The notes below the pieces were generated by a model. That model saw only the letters and a list, made by a program, of their open reading frames with translations. It had not been told where the DNA came from and did not search any database. From Sphingobacteriales bacterium (lineage in GTDB: Bacteria; Bacteroidota; Bacteroidia; Chitinophagales; Chitinophagaceae), in assembly GCA_027484425.1 (NCBI GenBank), contig JAIXSZ010000087.1, positions 1 to 64,000 on the forward strand: 64,000 nt of DNA, in the 5' to 3' direction. This document shows, one piece after another, positions 37,855 to 45,678 of this stretch. Both the position numbers and the translations under genes were made by a program. The stretch's first letter is position 1. Each line of letters begins with the position of its first letter.

Positions 37855-38913
37855 ATGAATAAAGAGCATCCAAATCAAGCCAAAGACACCGCTTTTATAA
37901 GCGAGGTAAAGAAAATTTTAGAACAGGCGCGTCAAAAAGCCTACTCTGCTACTGCTTTTGCCATGATAGAGGGGTATTGGCTGATGGGGCAACGCATAGT
38001 AGAACAAGAGCAGCAAGGGAAACTTCGCGCTGAGTACGGACAGGAGTTGCTTAAAAACTTATCTGCTGCCTTAGGCAAAGGTTTTAGCACCCGAACTTTA
38101 CGCGAAATACGACAGTTTTACCTGTTTTTCCCTGACTTAATAGATATGGCGAACGCGTTCGCCAATTTAAACTGGTCGCATTTTCAACGAGTACTCAAAG
38201 TAGCAGACCCAAAGGCAAGACTGTATTACCTTAAAGAGGCATCAGCTCAAAATTGGTCCATTCGCACACTCGATCGCAACATCGCTACCTACTATTACCA
38301 ACGTTTGCTTTCATCTCAAAAGCAGGAACCGGTAGAGAAAGAAATGCAGGAAAAAACCGCCGATTTACAAGCCAACCCCTACGAGTTTATTAAAAATCCT
38401 GCGGTGCTGGAGTTCCTTAACCTGCCCACACATAAAGCCTACACAGAACAGCAATTGGAACAGGCCTTAATTGATAACATACAGCAGTTTCTATTAGAGC
38501 TGGGAAAGGGGTTTTCATTTGTTGCCCGTCAAAAACACATTCGAACCGAAACAGCGGACTTTTTTATTGACCTTGTTTTTTATAACTATTTGCTCAAGTG
38601 CTTCGTGATTGTAGAGCTTAAAGCCAATAAAATCACCCATCAGGACATCGGGCAATTAGATAGGTACGTACGAATGTTTGACGATTTGGAACGTCCGCAA
38701 GGCGATAATCCAACCATCGGCATTTTACTTTGTACCGAAACCGACAGAACCATAGCCAAGTATTCCGTACTAAGTGAAAGCCAACAACTCTTTGCCAGCA
38801 AGTATCTACCTTTTCTACCTACGGAAGAGGAATTAATCGCAGAAATAGAAAGAGAAAAACAAGTGTTACGAGAAAAACTAGGCGAGTATCATGCTGCGCC
38901 TGTAACATGCTAG
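37855..38913 (+). CDS. YhcG/DUF1016-family PDDEXK nuclease
   Basis: The 352-residue protein has the DUF1016 N-terminal DNA-binding-like region (AFAMIEGYWLMGQRIVEQEQ, LGKGFSTRTLREIRQFYLFF) and a C-terminal PDDEXK nuclease domain. The catalytic core is visible as FIDLVFYN ... FVIVELK, giving D-x(n)-E-x-K, followed by the HQDIGQLDRYV helix. Family members are predicted nucleases often found with restriction and other mobile or defence loci; the biological role is unsettled. Here it stands alone between cphA and cphB, flanked by short direct repeats, which suggests an inserted accessory gene. Confidence 0.88.
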   Translation: MNKEHPNQAKDTAFISEVKKILEQARQKAYSATAFAMIEGYWLMGQRIVEQEQQGKLRAEYGQELLKNLSAALGKGFSTRTLREIRQFYLFFPDLIDMANAFANLNWSHFQRVLKVADPKARLYYLKEASAQNWSIRTLDRNIATYYYQRLLSSQKQEPVEKEMQEKTADLQANPYEFIKNPAVLEFLNLPTHKAYTEQQLEQALIDNIQQFLLELGKGFSFVARQKHIRTETADFFIDLVFYNYLLKCFVIVELKANKITHQDIGQLDRYVRMFDDLERPQGDNPTIGILLCTETDRTIAKYSVLSESQQLFASKYLPFLPTEEELIAEIEREKQVLREKLGEYHAAPVTC

Positions 38914-39165
38914 CAACTTCAGGATAACGGAAAAACGGATAAGCTAACCATTTCTCCGAGTAGTAAGTAATTTTCAAGCCGAAGTTGGGTCGGTTAAGAA
39001 GTCTTAGCGAAACTTAAGGCAAACACCTTTTAACTCAAGATTTATCCCAACCGAATCATTTGACATCCTTACAACAGAAGCATATTTAAAAGCTTCTCTC
39101 ACCTAAGATGTTGGAAGAAGTGTGTACGCTGAAAGCTCTGAAAATTAGGAAAGCTAGCTTCTGTG

Positions 39166-39177
39166 AAACTAGCTCAT
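39166..39177 (+). repeat. Right copy of a direct repeat flanking the YhcG-like gene
   Basis: AAACTAGCTCAT is identical to 37817-37828, 1349 bp upstream. It is a possible target-site or recombination scar. Confidence 0.4.
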
Positions 39178-39312
39178 TTGCAAGCATCCTTCCAACAATA
39201 CCAACTTGAGGTGTCTTAGTTTCCTCCTTGTTATAGAGAATATGGAGACTTGTTTACAGTGTCCTTCTGCCTTGAATCCTGCTTTTCTCCTAGAATTAAC
39301 TAAAATTTAAAA

Positions 39313-39320
39313 TACATTTG
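39313..39320 (+). promoter_or_regulatory. -7 element upstream of cphB
   Basis: TACATTTG matches TAnnTTTG, 32 bp before the cphB ATG. The -33 region has no clear TTG. Confidence 0.45.
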
Positions 39321-39352
39321 AACGCATCAATCAAAACCAACACGGTCACAAC

Positions 39353-40225
39353 ATGCGGGGAATCCTGATTCCGATAGGCGGAAACGAAGACAAAGGCCAG
39401 GACAGAAGCCACGAAGACAGCGAAATGTACACCCTCGAGTTCATCGACAATGGCATCTTAGCCAATGTGGTGAGAGAAAGCGGTGGCAAAGAAGCACAAA
39501 TCGTAGTGGTAACTACGGCCAGCAGCATCCCAAAAGAAGTAGGCCGAAATTATGTGGACGCCTTCTCTAAACTAGGCTGTAACCACGTGCAAGTGCTCGA
39601 TATCAGAAGTGCCGAACAAGCCGAAAGCGAGGAAGTCATGAATGCCGTGAAAAACGCGGATTGCCTCATGTTTTCCGGCGGCGACCAAAGTAAGATTGTG
39701 GACGTTATTGGAGGCACCCGTCTTCACCAATTGATTAACCATAAACTCAAAGAAGAATCCTTTGTACTCGCAGGCACCAGCGCCGGAGCCATGTGCATGA
39801 GTGAAGAAATGATCAGCGGCGGACACAGCACCGAAGCGCTGTTCAAAGGCGGCGTGAGCATGCGCAAAGGCATGGCACTTCTTCCGCATGTCATCATCGA
39901 TACGCACTTCATCCAGCGTGGTAGATTTGGACGATTGTCGGAAGCGGTGGCCGAATTTCCTCGTTTGCTGGGATTGGGTTTAGCTGAAGACACCGGCCTC
40001 ATCATCCGCAATGGTTACGAATGTGAAGTCATCGGCTCGGGCATGGTCATCGTCTTCGACCCCAGTAAAATTACCCACAACAATGTAAAGTCGGTAAGAG
40101 AGGGAGTTCCGCTTACCCTTACCAACTTAGTGGTTAGCGTGTTGGCACTCGGAGACCGCTTCAATTTGGCCAGCAGGGAAGTAGAAGTGCTTTCCCTGGA
40201 AGAATACGACCGGATGAAAGCCTAG
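39353..40225 (+). CDS. cphB: Cyanophycinase
   Basis: CphB is an S51-family serine exopeptidase that releases beta-Asp-Arg dipeptides from cyanophycin. The nucleophile is Ser143 in GTSAGAMC; His185 (DTHFIQRGRFGRL) and Glu212 (GLAEDTG) complete the triad with the same spacing as in the cyanobacterial enzyme (42 and 27 residues). SGGDQSKI is also typical. No signal peptide is seen, so it acts in the cytoplasm. Length 290 aa. With cphA it gives a store-and-release cycle for nitrogen; an isoaspartyl dipeptidase to finish the job is not in the window. Confidence 0.95.
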   Translation: MRGILIPIGGNEDKGQDRSHEDSEMYTLEFIDNGILANVVRESGGKEAQIVVVTTASSIPKEVGRNYVDAFSKLGCNHVQVLDIRSAEQAESEEVMNAVKNADCLMFSGGDQSKIVDVIGGTRLHQLINHKLKEESFVLAGTSAGAMCMSEEMISGGHSTEALFKGGVSMRKGMALLPHVIIDTHFIQRGRFGRLSEAVAEFPRLLGLGLAEDTGLIIRNGYECEVIGSGMVIVFDPSKITHNNVKSVREGVPLTLTNLVVSVLALGDRFNLASREVEVLSLEEYDRMKA

Positions 40226-40237
40226 CCATCGCGTGGC

Positions 40238-40545
40238 ACCCGCGCAAGAAGTATCACAACGTACACAGGGGATGTCACGAAGTACACCAGGTTTTTTTAT
40301 GAAGAACTTTGCGACTTCGCGGCTTTGCGAGACATTTTCCCACGCCAAGGTTTTATAGAATCACTTTAAAACTTTGTGCGCTTTGAGAAACCCTAGAGGC
40401 CTTTGTGATAACCCGCGTAAGATGTATCACAACGTACACAGGGGATGTCACGAAGTACACCAGGTTTTTAATAATAAACTTTGCGCCTTCCCGGCTTTGC
40501 GAGACACATTTTCCCACGCTAAGTATTTTATAAATCACTTAAAAA
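40238..40545. repeat. Imperfect tandem repeat, unit about 173 bp, two copies
   Basis: Copy 1 starts at 40238 (ACCCGCGCAAGAAGTATCAC) and copy 2 at 40411 (ACCCGCGTAAGATGTATCAC). Both continue with AACGTACACAGGGGATGTCA, ACGAAGTACACCAGG, then an ACTTTGCG ... CGGCTTTGCGAGACA segment, CCCACGC and TATAGAATCACTT-like ends. The whole space between cphB and oxyR (40226-40606) is filled by this and the next repeat, and holds no gene; small open frames on the minus strand are by-products of the repeats. Confidence 0.85.
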
Positions 40546-40584
40546 AACCATTGCACCCTCTGCGGAACCATTGCACCCTCTGCG
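40546..40584. repeat. 19-bp direct repeat, two copies
   Basis: AACCATTGCACCCTCTGCG occurs at 40546-40564 and 40566-40584, one base apart. It replaces the TTTGTG-rich end that copy 1 of the neighbouring 173-bp repeat carries. Confidence 0.85.
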
Positions 40585-40606
40585 TGAAAAATCCCGTAGC
40601 GCACGA

Positions 40607-41551
40607 TCACCGTATGGGGATCACTCGGGTGTTAGCACTTTCACCAGCAAACCAAACTCCTTCTAAACCGGCCACTGCTTCCCGTGCGCAAGCCACAACC
40701 AACTCCAAGAACCGCCTTCTCGGATAATCCTCCCTCACCACCAAACTGATGCTCCGGACCGGCATGGGCGCCTCAAACGCCAGCATACTAGCCTGATAAG
40801 CCTCCGAAAGCCCCTGAAGCTGCAAAGCAGGAACGAGCGTCATCCCGCCATGACTGTGCACCAAACGCATCAAAGTCTCCGTATTTCCCGCTTGATAAGT
40901 AAAACCCGGCTGTCGCTGCACATGGTTGCACAAGGCAAGCATTTGATTTCTCAAACAATGGCCTTCTTCCAACAACCAGAACGGCGCATCCGGCAAATGG
41001 CCCAAGCTAAGCGGTTTAGAAACTTTTTCATGCAAGTCCGCTGAAGCCATTAAATAAAAAGCCTCTTCAAAAAGCGGAATTTCCAACAATCCTGGCTCCA
41101 CAATGGGACCAGCCAAAATGCCCATATCTGCCTCTCCTTGTTTAAGCTGCTGCAGCATTTCCGCTGTGAAGGTCTCTTTGAGGTCAAGCGTCCAGTTTGC
41201 CTGCGGCTGCAGCATACGAGGAAGAAAAAGCGGCAAAAAAGAACTGGAAAGGGTTGGAATAATAAGCATCCGATAGTCTCCTGCAGTGCTGCCTAGAAGC
41301 TCTTCGGCCAGCATTTTCATTTGCTTAGCCTGGTGAAGCACTTGAGCAGCCTGCTTGATGAGCGCTTCACCCGCAGGCGTTGGCTTTACCGGCTGACGGC
41401 TCCGGTCGATGAGCCGCAACCCCAACTCCTCTTCCAGCTTTTTCAGCATGGCGCTCAACGTAGCCTGAGTAACATGACAGCGGTTAGCCGCCTCTACAAA
41501 CTGACCGGTTTCGGCTACAGCAACTAGATATTCCAACTGTTGAAGGTTCAC
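40607..41551 (-). CDS. oxyR: OxyR-type LysR-family peroxide-sensing regulator
   Basis: This is a LysR-type transcription factor with an N-terminal winged helix (LQQLEYLVAVAETGQF, HVTQATLSAMLKKLEEELG) and a substrate-binding-like regulatory domain. Starting at GTG 41551 (314 aa), cysteines fall at 199 and 208 in EEGHCLRNQMLALC, the same positions, spacing and local sequence (GHCLR) as the redox-active pair of E. coli OxyR. This supports both a peroxide sensor role and the start; the frame runs upstream to 41650 without conserved sequence. It is divergent from a PiT phosphate transporter. Confidence 0.9.
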   Translation of the reverse strand: MNLQQLEYLVAVAETGQFVEAANRCHVTQATLSAMLKKLEEELGLRLIDRSRQPVKPTPAGEALIKQAAQVLHQAKQMKMLAEELLGSTAGDYRMLIIPTLSSSFLPLFLPRMLQPQANWTLDLKETFTAEMLQQLKQGEADMGILAGPIVEPGLLEIPLFEEAFYLMASADLHEKVSKPLSLGHLPDAPFWLLEEGHCLRNQMLALCNHVQRQPGFTYQAGNTETLMRLVHSHGGMTLVPALQLQGLSEAYQASMLAFEAPMPVRSISLVVREDYPRRRFLELVVACAREAVAGLEGVWFAGESANTRVIPIR

Positions 41552-41654
41552 CCAACAAAGGTCGGGAGCAGATGCACAACTTGATTCCTGCACTACCAAT
41601 GTTAAGCCATGATTAAATAGCCAAACACAAGCGTCATACCCGAAAGGCAAACTT

Positions 41655-41662
41655 TACTTTTG
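41655..41662 (+). promoter_or_regulatory. -7 element upstream of the PiT transporter
   Basis: TACTTTTG matches TAnnTTTG, 30 bp before the proposed TTG start. It lies in the 141-bp region shared with divergent oxyR. Confidence 0.4.
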
Positions 41663-41692
41663 CGCCGGATATTGAACTATAACTAAGGAGCT

Positions 41693-43090
41693 TTGGCCAC
41701 CAGCTTACTCATATTGCTGGCAGTTTGTTTACTGCTGGCGTTCGTCTTTGAATTCGTCAACGGATTTCATGACACTGCTAATGCGGTTGCTACCGTCATT
41801 TACACCCATTCCTTATCGCCCGGTACTGCCGTTGTTTGGTCGGGAATCTGGAACGCACTGGGCGTATTTTTCGGTGGAATCACCGTCGCCATGGGCATAA
41901 TCAGCTTATTGCCCGTAGACATGCTCATCGATCAAAACGTTTGGCATAGCATCTCCATGATTCTGGCGCTCTTGCTTACCGCCATCATCTGGAACCTCGG
42001 AACCTGGTACTATGGCATTCCATGCTCCAGCTCTCATACCTTGATAGGCGCTATCCTGGGCGTTGGTTTAGCATATTCCCTATTACCTGAGTCGGGCGCA
42101 GTGGCTGTAAACTGGAAAAAAGCGGGAGAAACCGGCCTTTCCCTGCTATTCTCTCCCCTATTCGGATTCAGTTTAGCAGTCTCTATCATGTTCATTTTGA
42201 GACTGATTCTCAAGAAAAAGCACATCATCTTCAAAGAACCCGATCATCAGGCGAAGCCTCCTTCCTGGATTCGAGCCATCCTTATTTTTACTTGTACAAC
42301 CGTAAGCTTTTTCCACGGGCAAAACGATGGACAAAAAGGTGTTGGATTGGTGATGCTGATTTTAATTGCCATCCTCCCCGCTCAATACGCCATCGACCGC
42401 AGCCTATCGGTTGACACCATGCGGAACAATGCCGTACAGATTGAGTATTTCCTGAACGAAATTGACTCCTCCAAGCTGAAAACTACCGCAGAAGTCGAAG
42501 ATTTGATGATGGCCAAAGCCAAGATGCGCGAGATTGCTGGTTTCGCAGCAGGCGTAAATAGCTTAGAACAGTTGCCGGAGAAAATTCACTTGGCTATTCG
42601 CCGCGACATCCTGAAATCTGCAAAAGCGATTCAAGGCCTCCTAGAAAATGGCAACATCGACCTGAGCGATAACAATAAGAAGGAGCTGAAGGCAGAGTTA
42701 GCCTCCTTGAAAAAATATACCGACTACGCACCCAAATGGGTCATCATCATGATTGCCCTTGCCTTAGGCATCGGAACCATGATTGGCTGGAAGCGTATTG
42801 TGGTGACCATTGGAGAGAAAATTGGGAAGCAACACCTCACCTATGCGCAAGGCGCATCTGCCGAACTAGTGGCTTCGAGTACCATTGCGGCCATCACCTA
42901 CTTGGGCTTACCCGTGAGCACCACCCATGTACTTTCTTCAGGAATCGCGGGAAGTATGGTAGCAAGCAAAGGCATCAAAAACCTTCAATCAGGCACCATC
43001 CGCAACATCGCATTGGCCTGGATTCTTACCCTGCCCGTTTGCATTGTGATGTCAGGAGTGTTATTCTTGTTTTTCAGAATGATATTCTGA
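41693..43090 (+). CDS. PiT-family inorganic phosphate transporter
   Basis: This is an inner-membrane low-affinity phosphate carrier. The two inverted PiT signatures are present: NGFHDTANAVATVI near residue 25 and FFHGQNDGQKGVGLV near 205; LPVSTTHVLSSGIAGSM is also conserved. A hydrophilic central loop of about 110 residues (helical, Lys/Glu-rich) separates the two halves. An in-frame TAA at 41684 leaves TTG 41693 as the only start that retains the first helix; an AAGGAG lies just before it but very close (2 nt). Length 465 aa. A hydrolase gene follows after 9 bp. Confidence 0.92.
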   Translation: MATSLLILLAVCLLLAFVFEFVNGFHDTANAVATVIYTHSLSPGTAVVWSGIWNALGVFFGGITVAMGIISLLPVDMLIDQNVWHSISMILALLLTAIIWNLGTWYYGIPCSSSHTLIGAILGVGLAYSLLPESGAVAVNWKKAGETGLSLLFSPLFGFSLAVSIMFILRLILKKKHIIFKEPDHQAKPPSWIRAILIFTCTTVSFFHGQNDGQKGVGLVMLILIAILPAQYAIDRSLSVDTMRNNAVQIEYFLNEIDSSKLKTTAEVEDLMMAKAKMREIAGFAAGVNSLEQLPEKIHLAIRRDILKSAKAIQGLLENGNIDLSDNNKKELKAELASLKKYTDYAPKWVIIMIALALGIGTMIGWKRIVVTIGEKIGKQHLTYAQGASAELVASSTIAAITYLGLPVSTTHVLSSGIAGSMVASKGIKNLQSGTIRNIALAWILTLPVCIVMSGVLFLFFRMIF

Positions 43091-43099
43091 AAATAAAGA

Positions 43100-43900
43100 A
43101 TGGCAAGCCTTTCCGCAGGAACCTTAACATGGCATTACAAAACCCTTTGCGAAGGGAAAGACACCCTGATAGCTTTTCATGGAATCGGGCAAAATCCTGA
43201 AGATTGGAACGTATTACTGCCTTTCTTAACGGGACAGTACACCGTTTTGGCGTTTCACTTGCCACACCACGGACCTTGCCTTTGGGACGAATTTCAACTT
43301 ACACCAACCGACTTCGACGCCTTCACAAACGCTGTAAGGCCATTGCTTCATGGGAAAGTGTCGATAATGGGCCACAGCATTGGGGCAAGATTAGCCCTTT
43401 CACTTTTTCTACAGCCTGGCTCGCCTTATCAACAACTAATTCTCACCGCCCCTGACGGCATACGCGACAGTTTAATCTATCGCTTCGCCACTAGATCCTC
43501 TTTAGGAAGAAGTTTAATGAAAGGCGTAACCCGTCACCCTAATTGGATTATGGCCATGGCCTCCCTGTTGCGAAAAGCCGGTGTTATTCCTTCAGGCTTG
43601 TTTCGTTTTATCGAAGGGCAGTACAATACCATTGAAAAAGCAGAACGCATTCGCAGAACCTGGCTCGCACTTTCGTGGCCTTCTTTTACACCTGAACGGA
43701 TGAATCAGGCGATTTCAGAAGGAAAAGAAGTGCTGGCTTATTTTGGCAAGCACGACAAAGTAATTAGACCTGGAATTGGGAAGAAATTGGCGAAGCAGTG
43801 CCCAGTAAAAGTGGCTATGCTAGACAAAGGGCATAACCTGCTGCACGGCGACCGCCTGGGGCTGATGCTACAGCAGGATTTAATACAAGTAAACGGCTAA
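43100..43900 (+). CDS. Alpha/beta-hydrolase
   Basis: The 266-residue protein has an alpha/beta-hydrolase fold with oxyanion segment AFHGIGQNPEDW, nucleophile Ser93 in MGHSIGA, acid in FGKHDKVI and histidine in LDKGHNLLHGD. No signal peptide. Substrate unknown. It starts 9 bp after the phosphate transporter, so both are probably one transcript, and its stop overlaps that of the convergent VOC gene by 4 bp. Confidence 0.85.
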   Translation: MASLSAGTLTWHYKTLCEGKDTLIAFHGIGQNPEDWNVLLPFLTGQYTVLAFHLPHHGPCLWDEFQLTPTDFDAFTNAVRPLLHGKVSIMGHSIGARLALSLFLQPGSPYQQLILTAPDGIRDSLIYRFATRSSLGRSLMKGVTRHPNWIMAMASLLRKAGVIPSGLFRFIEGQYNTIEKAERIRRTWLALSWPSFTPERMNQAISEGKEVLAYFGKHDKVIRPGIGKKLAKQCPVKVAMLDKGHNLLHGDRLGLMLQQDLIQVNG

Positions 43901-44289
43901 TTGTCCCACATCCCGGGCTCAACCACTTCAAGCAAATGCCCATCCGGATCCTTAAAGTAGAAAGAACGGTGGCCTTTCTCCCAGACATGGTCATGGATGA
44001 TCTCAATTTCATTGCTCTCCACCTCTTCTCGGATGTTGTCGTATTCACCTTCCGGCGCCTCAAACGCTAAATGAATGACTCCTGAAGCATAATGAGGTGG
44101 AGGAATATCCTGTTCGCGTACCGGTTTTTCAAGAAAGCAAAGCAAAACAGAGCTGCCAACCCGAAAAAACACATGGCTTTCCTTCACGTAGCTAATCATT
44201 TCAACCCCGAGGGTATCCATGTAGAATGCCATCGTTCTGCGAAGGTCTTTAACGTATAGACAAGTCTCTTTTATCTGGCTGAACTGCAT
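43897..44289 (-). CDS. VOC-family (glyoxalase-like) protein
   Basis: The 130-residue protein has two beta-alpha-beta-beta-beta units of the vicinal-oxygen-chelate fold: KETCLYVKDLRRTMAFYMDTLG in the first and VIHLAFEAPEGEYDNI in the second, ending YFKDPDGHLLEVVEPG, the typical C-terminal strand with the metal-ligand Glu. Members include glyoxalases, fosfomycin-resistance enzymes and dioxygenases; the specific reaction is unknown. Confidence 0.85.
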   Translation of the reverse strand: MQFSQIKETCLYVKDLRRTMAFYMDTLGVEMISYVKESHVFFRVGSSVLLCFLEKPVREQDIPPPHYASGVIHLAFEAPEGEYDNIREEVESNEIEIIHDHVWEKGHRSFYFKDPDGHLLEVVEPGMWDN

Positions 44290-44429
44290 AAATCTGTCGC
44301 AATATAAGCCATTCGCGCTGCCTTCTTTACCTTCTTACCGGTATTAACCTAACGAAAGTGCCCAGCATAAACCCATCAACTCTTTCAATATCACCCTGAT
44401 TGTAGGCGAGTTATGCCCAAAAGTTGGAA

Positions 44430-44756
44430 TTATAGCTCGTTATATTTTTTATTACTTCCTTTTGCTTTTTCCACCGGATAGCGGTCGGCGTTCTTCAACA
44501 TTTTATCCTGAATGATAGAAGGGATATCCCATCCATAATGGTGAGCAAGGAGAAAACAGAACGAAAAAACATCGGCGAGTTCTTCTTTCACTGCCTCTTG
44601 ATTTTCTTCGCCTTGTTGTTTCCAAAGAAACTGCTCCAGCAACTCTCCTGCCTCTACATTCAGCCCAATGGCCAAGTCTTTTGGATTGTGAAATTGTTGC
44701 CAGTCGCGTTCATCGCGAAAGCGAACCAGCGCTGAGGTGATTTCTTTAAGCTCCAT
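44430..44756 (-). CDS. MazG-like nucleotide pyrophosphohydrolase
   Basis: This 108-residue all-alpha protein has the MazG/dCTPase-like metal-binding motifs: EAGELLEQF (ExxxE) and EELADVFSF (ExxxD). NPKDLAIGLNVE precedes them, as in the RS21-C6/DCTPP1 group, which hydrolyses non-canonical or excess dNTPs such as dCTP analogues. It sits just downstream of the nadK operon terminator as an independent gene. Confidence 0.85.
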   Translation of the reverse strand: MELKEITSALVRFRDERDWQQFHNPKDLAIGLNVEAGELLEQFLWKQQGEENQEAVKEELADVFSFCFLLAHHYGWDIPSIIQDKMLKNADRYPVEKAKGSNKKYNEL

Positions 44757-44762
44757 GGTACA

Positions 44763-44793
44763 AAAATAAAAAAGCCGGAAGCGATGTTCCGGC
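44763..44793 (-). terminator. Terminator of the nadK operon
   Basis: GCCGGAA (44774-44780) pairs with TTCCGGC (44787-44793). On the minus strand it runs into TTTTTTATTTTTG. It lies directly after the nadK stop. Confidence 0.85.
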
Positions 44794-44797
44794 AGGT

Positions 44798-45676
44798 CTA
44801 GTAATTTCTACGGTCTATTCCCCACATCAATTTATTCCGTAACGTAGTGAGGTAATTTTCGTGTTGAAGTCGAATCAAGTTAAAGGCGCGGTCTGCTTTT
44901 CGAATGGCCAATTGCACGGTCGAGTCGATGACTTCCGTGCGACTATCCAAAGAAATAAGGAAGTTGCTCTCCCGATGTTCAATCTCGAAGGAAATGACCA
45001 CATCATCGGGTACAATTACCGGGCGCACATTCAAATTATGTGGCGCCACAGGTGTAACAATGAAGTTTTTATTTTGAGGAAGAATAATGGGGCCTCCACA
45101 GCTCATGGAGTAACCCGTTGAGCCAGTAGGAGTGGCTACGATGAGTCCGTCAGCCCAGTAAGTATTCAGATAATCGCCATTGAGGTACGCATGAATGGTG
45201 ATCATGGAAGAAGAATCCCGCTTATGGATGGCGAATTCATTCAAAGCTTGGTGTACACCTTGAAATAAATCACGGTCGGCATGAAGCTCAACCATGGAAC
45301 GACGGTCGAGGCTGTAGTTACCTTGCACCAACTGTTCAATGGCTTGTCGGATACCTTGTTTATTGACAGAAGCAAGAAAGCCAAGTCTGCCGAAGTTGAG
45401 TCCAAGAACTGGGAGGTTGCACCCACTTACGAGCGAAACCGCATCGAGTAGGGTTCCATCCCCTCCAACCGTAATCAGGCAGTCGGCTTCTTTACACAAA
45501 GTGGCGGCGTCCTCGAAAGGACGGCAGTGGTGGTACGATTGAAGGTTAGCAATACTGTCGTACAAAGGTTTGTACAAAAGCATTTCTACTTGATTTCGGC
45601 TGAGCTCTGCGAGCAATTCCAGCAGACTCTGCATCGCATCCGCCTTGAGCGGCCGCGCGTAAATGCCGATGACCAT
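44798..45676 (-). CDS. nadK: NAD kinase
   Basis: It phosphorylates NAD to NADP. TVGGDGTLLDAV carries the GGDGT motif, ALNEFAIHKRD the NE/D motif, and GSTGYSMSCGGPI the conserved glycine-rich segment. The 292-residue length is normal. It is the last gene of a minus-strand run, 2 bp after the CBS-domain gene. Confidence 0.95.
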   Translation of the reverse strand: MVIGIYARPLKADAMQSLLELLAELSRNQVEMLLYKPLYDSIANLQSYHHCRPFEDAATLCKEADCLITVGGDGTLLDAVSLVSGCNLPVLGLNFGRLGFLASVNKQGIRQAIEQLVQGNYSLDRRSMVELHADRDLFQGVHQALNEFAIHKRDSSSMITIHAYLNGDYLNTYWADGLIVATPTGSTGYSMSCGGPIILPQNKNFIVTPVAPHNLNVRPVIVPDDVVISFEIEHRESNFLISLDSRTEVIDSTVQLAIRKADRAFNLIRLQHENYLTTLRNKLMWGIDRRNY

Positions 45677-45678
45677 AT

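Larger units (their letters stand above)
38914..39352. other. 439-bp stretch without a gene, between the nuclease gene and cphB
   Basis: No open frame with credible coding character is seen. It contains the right copy of the AAACTAGCTCAT repeat, the palindrome AAGCTAGCTT (39151-39160), a 9-bp inverted pair TGTTGGAAG (39109-39117) / CTTCCAACA (39189-39197) enclosing that region, and the cphB -7 element near its end. It may be residue of an insertion event. Confidence 0.5.

Noticed and set aside
38914-39352. A missed small gene
   Set aside because: Stops are frequent in all frames and no start with coding-like codons was found.
40127-40538. Two minus-strand small frames with similar sequence (VSQSRE ...)
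   Set aside because: Their similarity comes from the tandem DNA repeat; codon content and position overlapping cphB do not support genes.
40238-40584. CRISPR array
   Set aside because: Only two long (173 bp) imperfect units and one short pair; no regular short repeats and spacers and no cas genes in the window.
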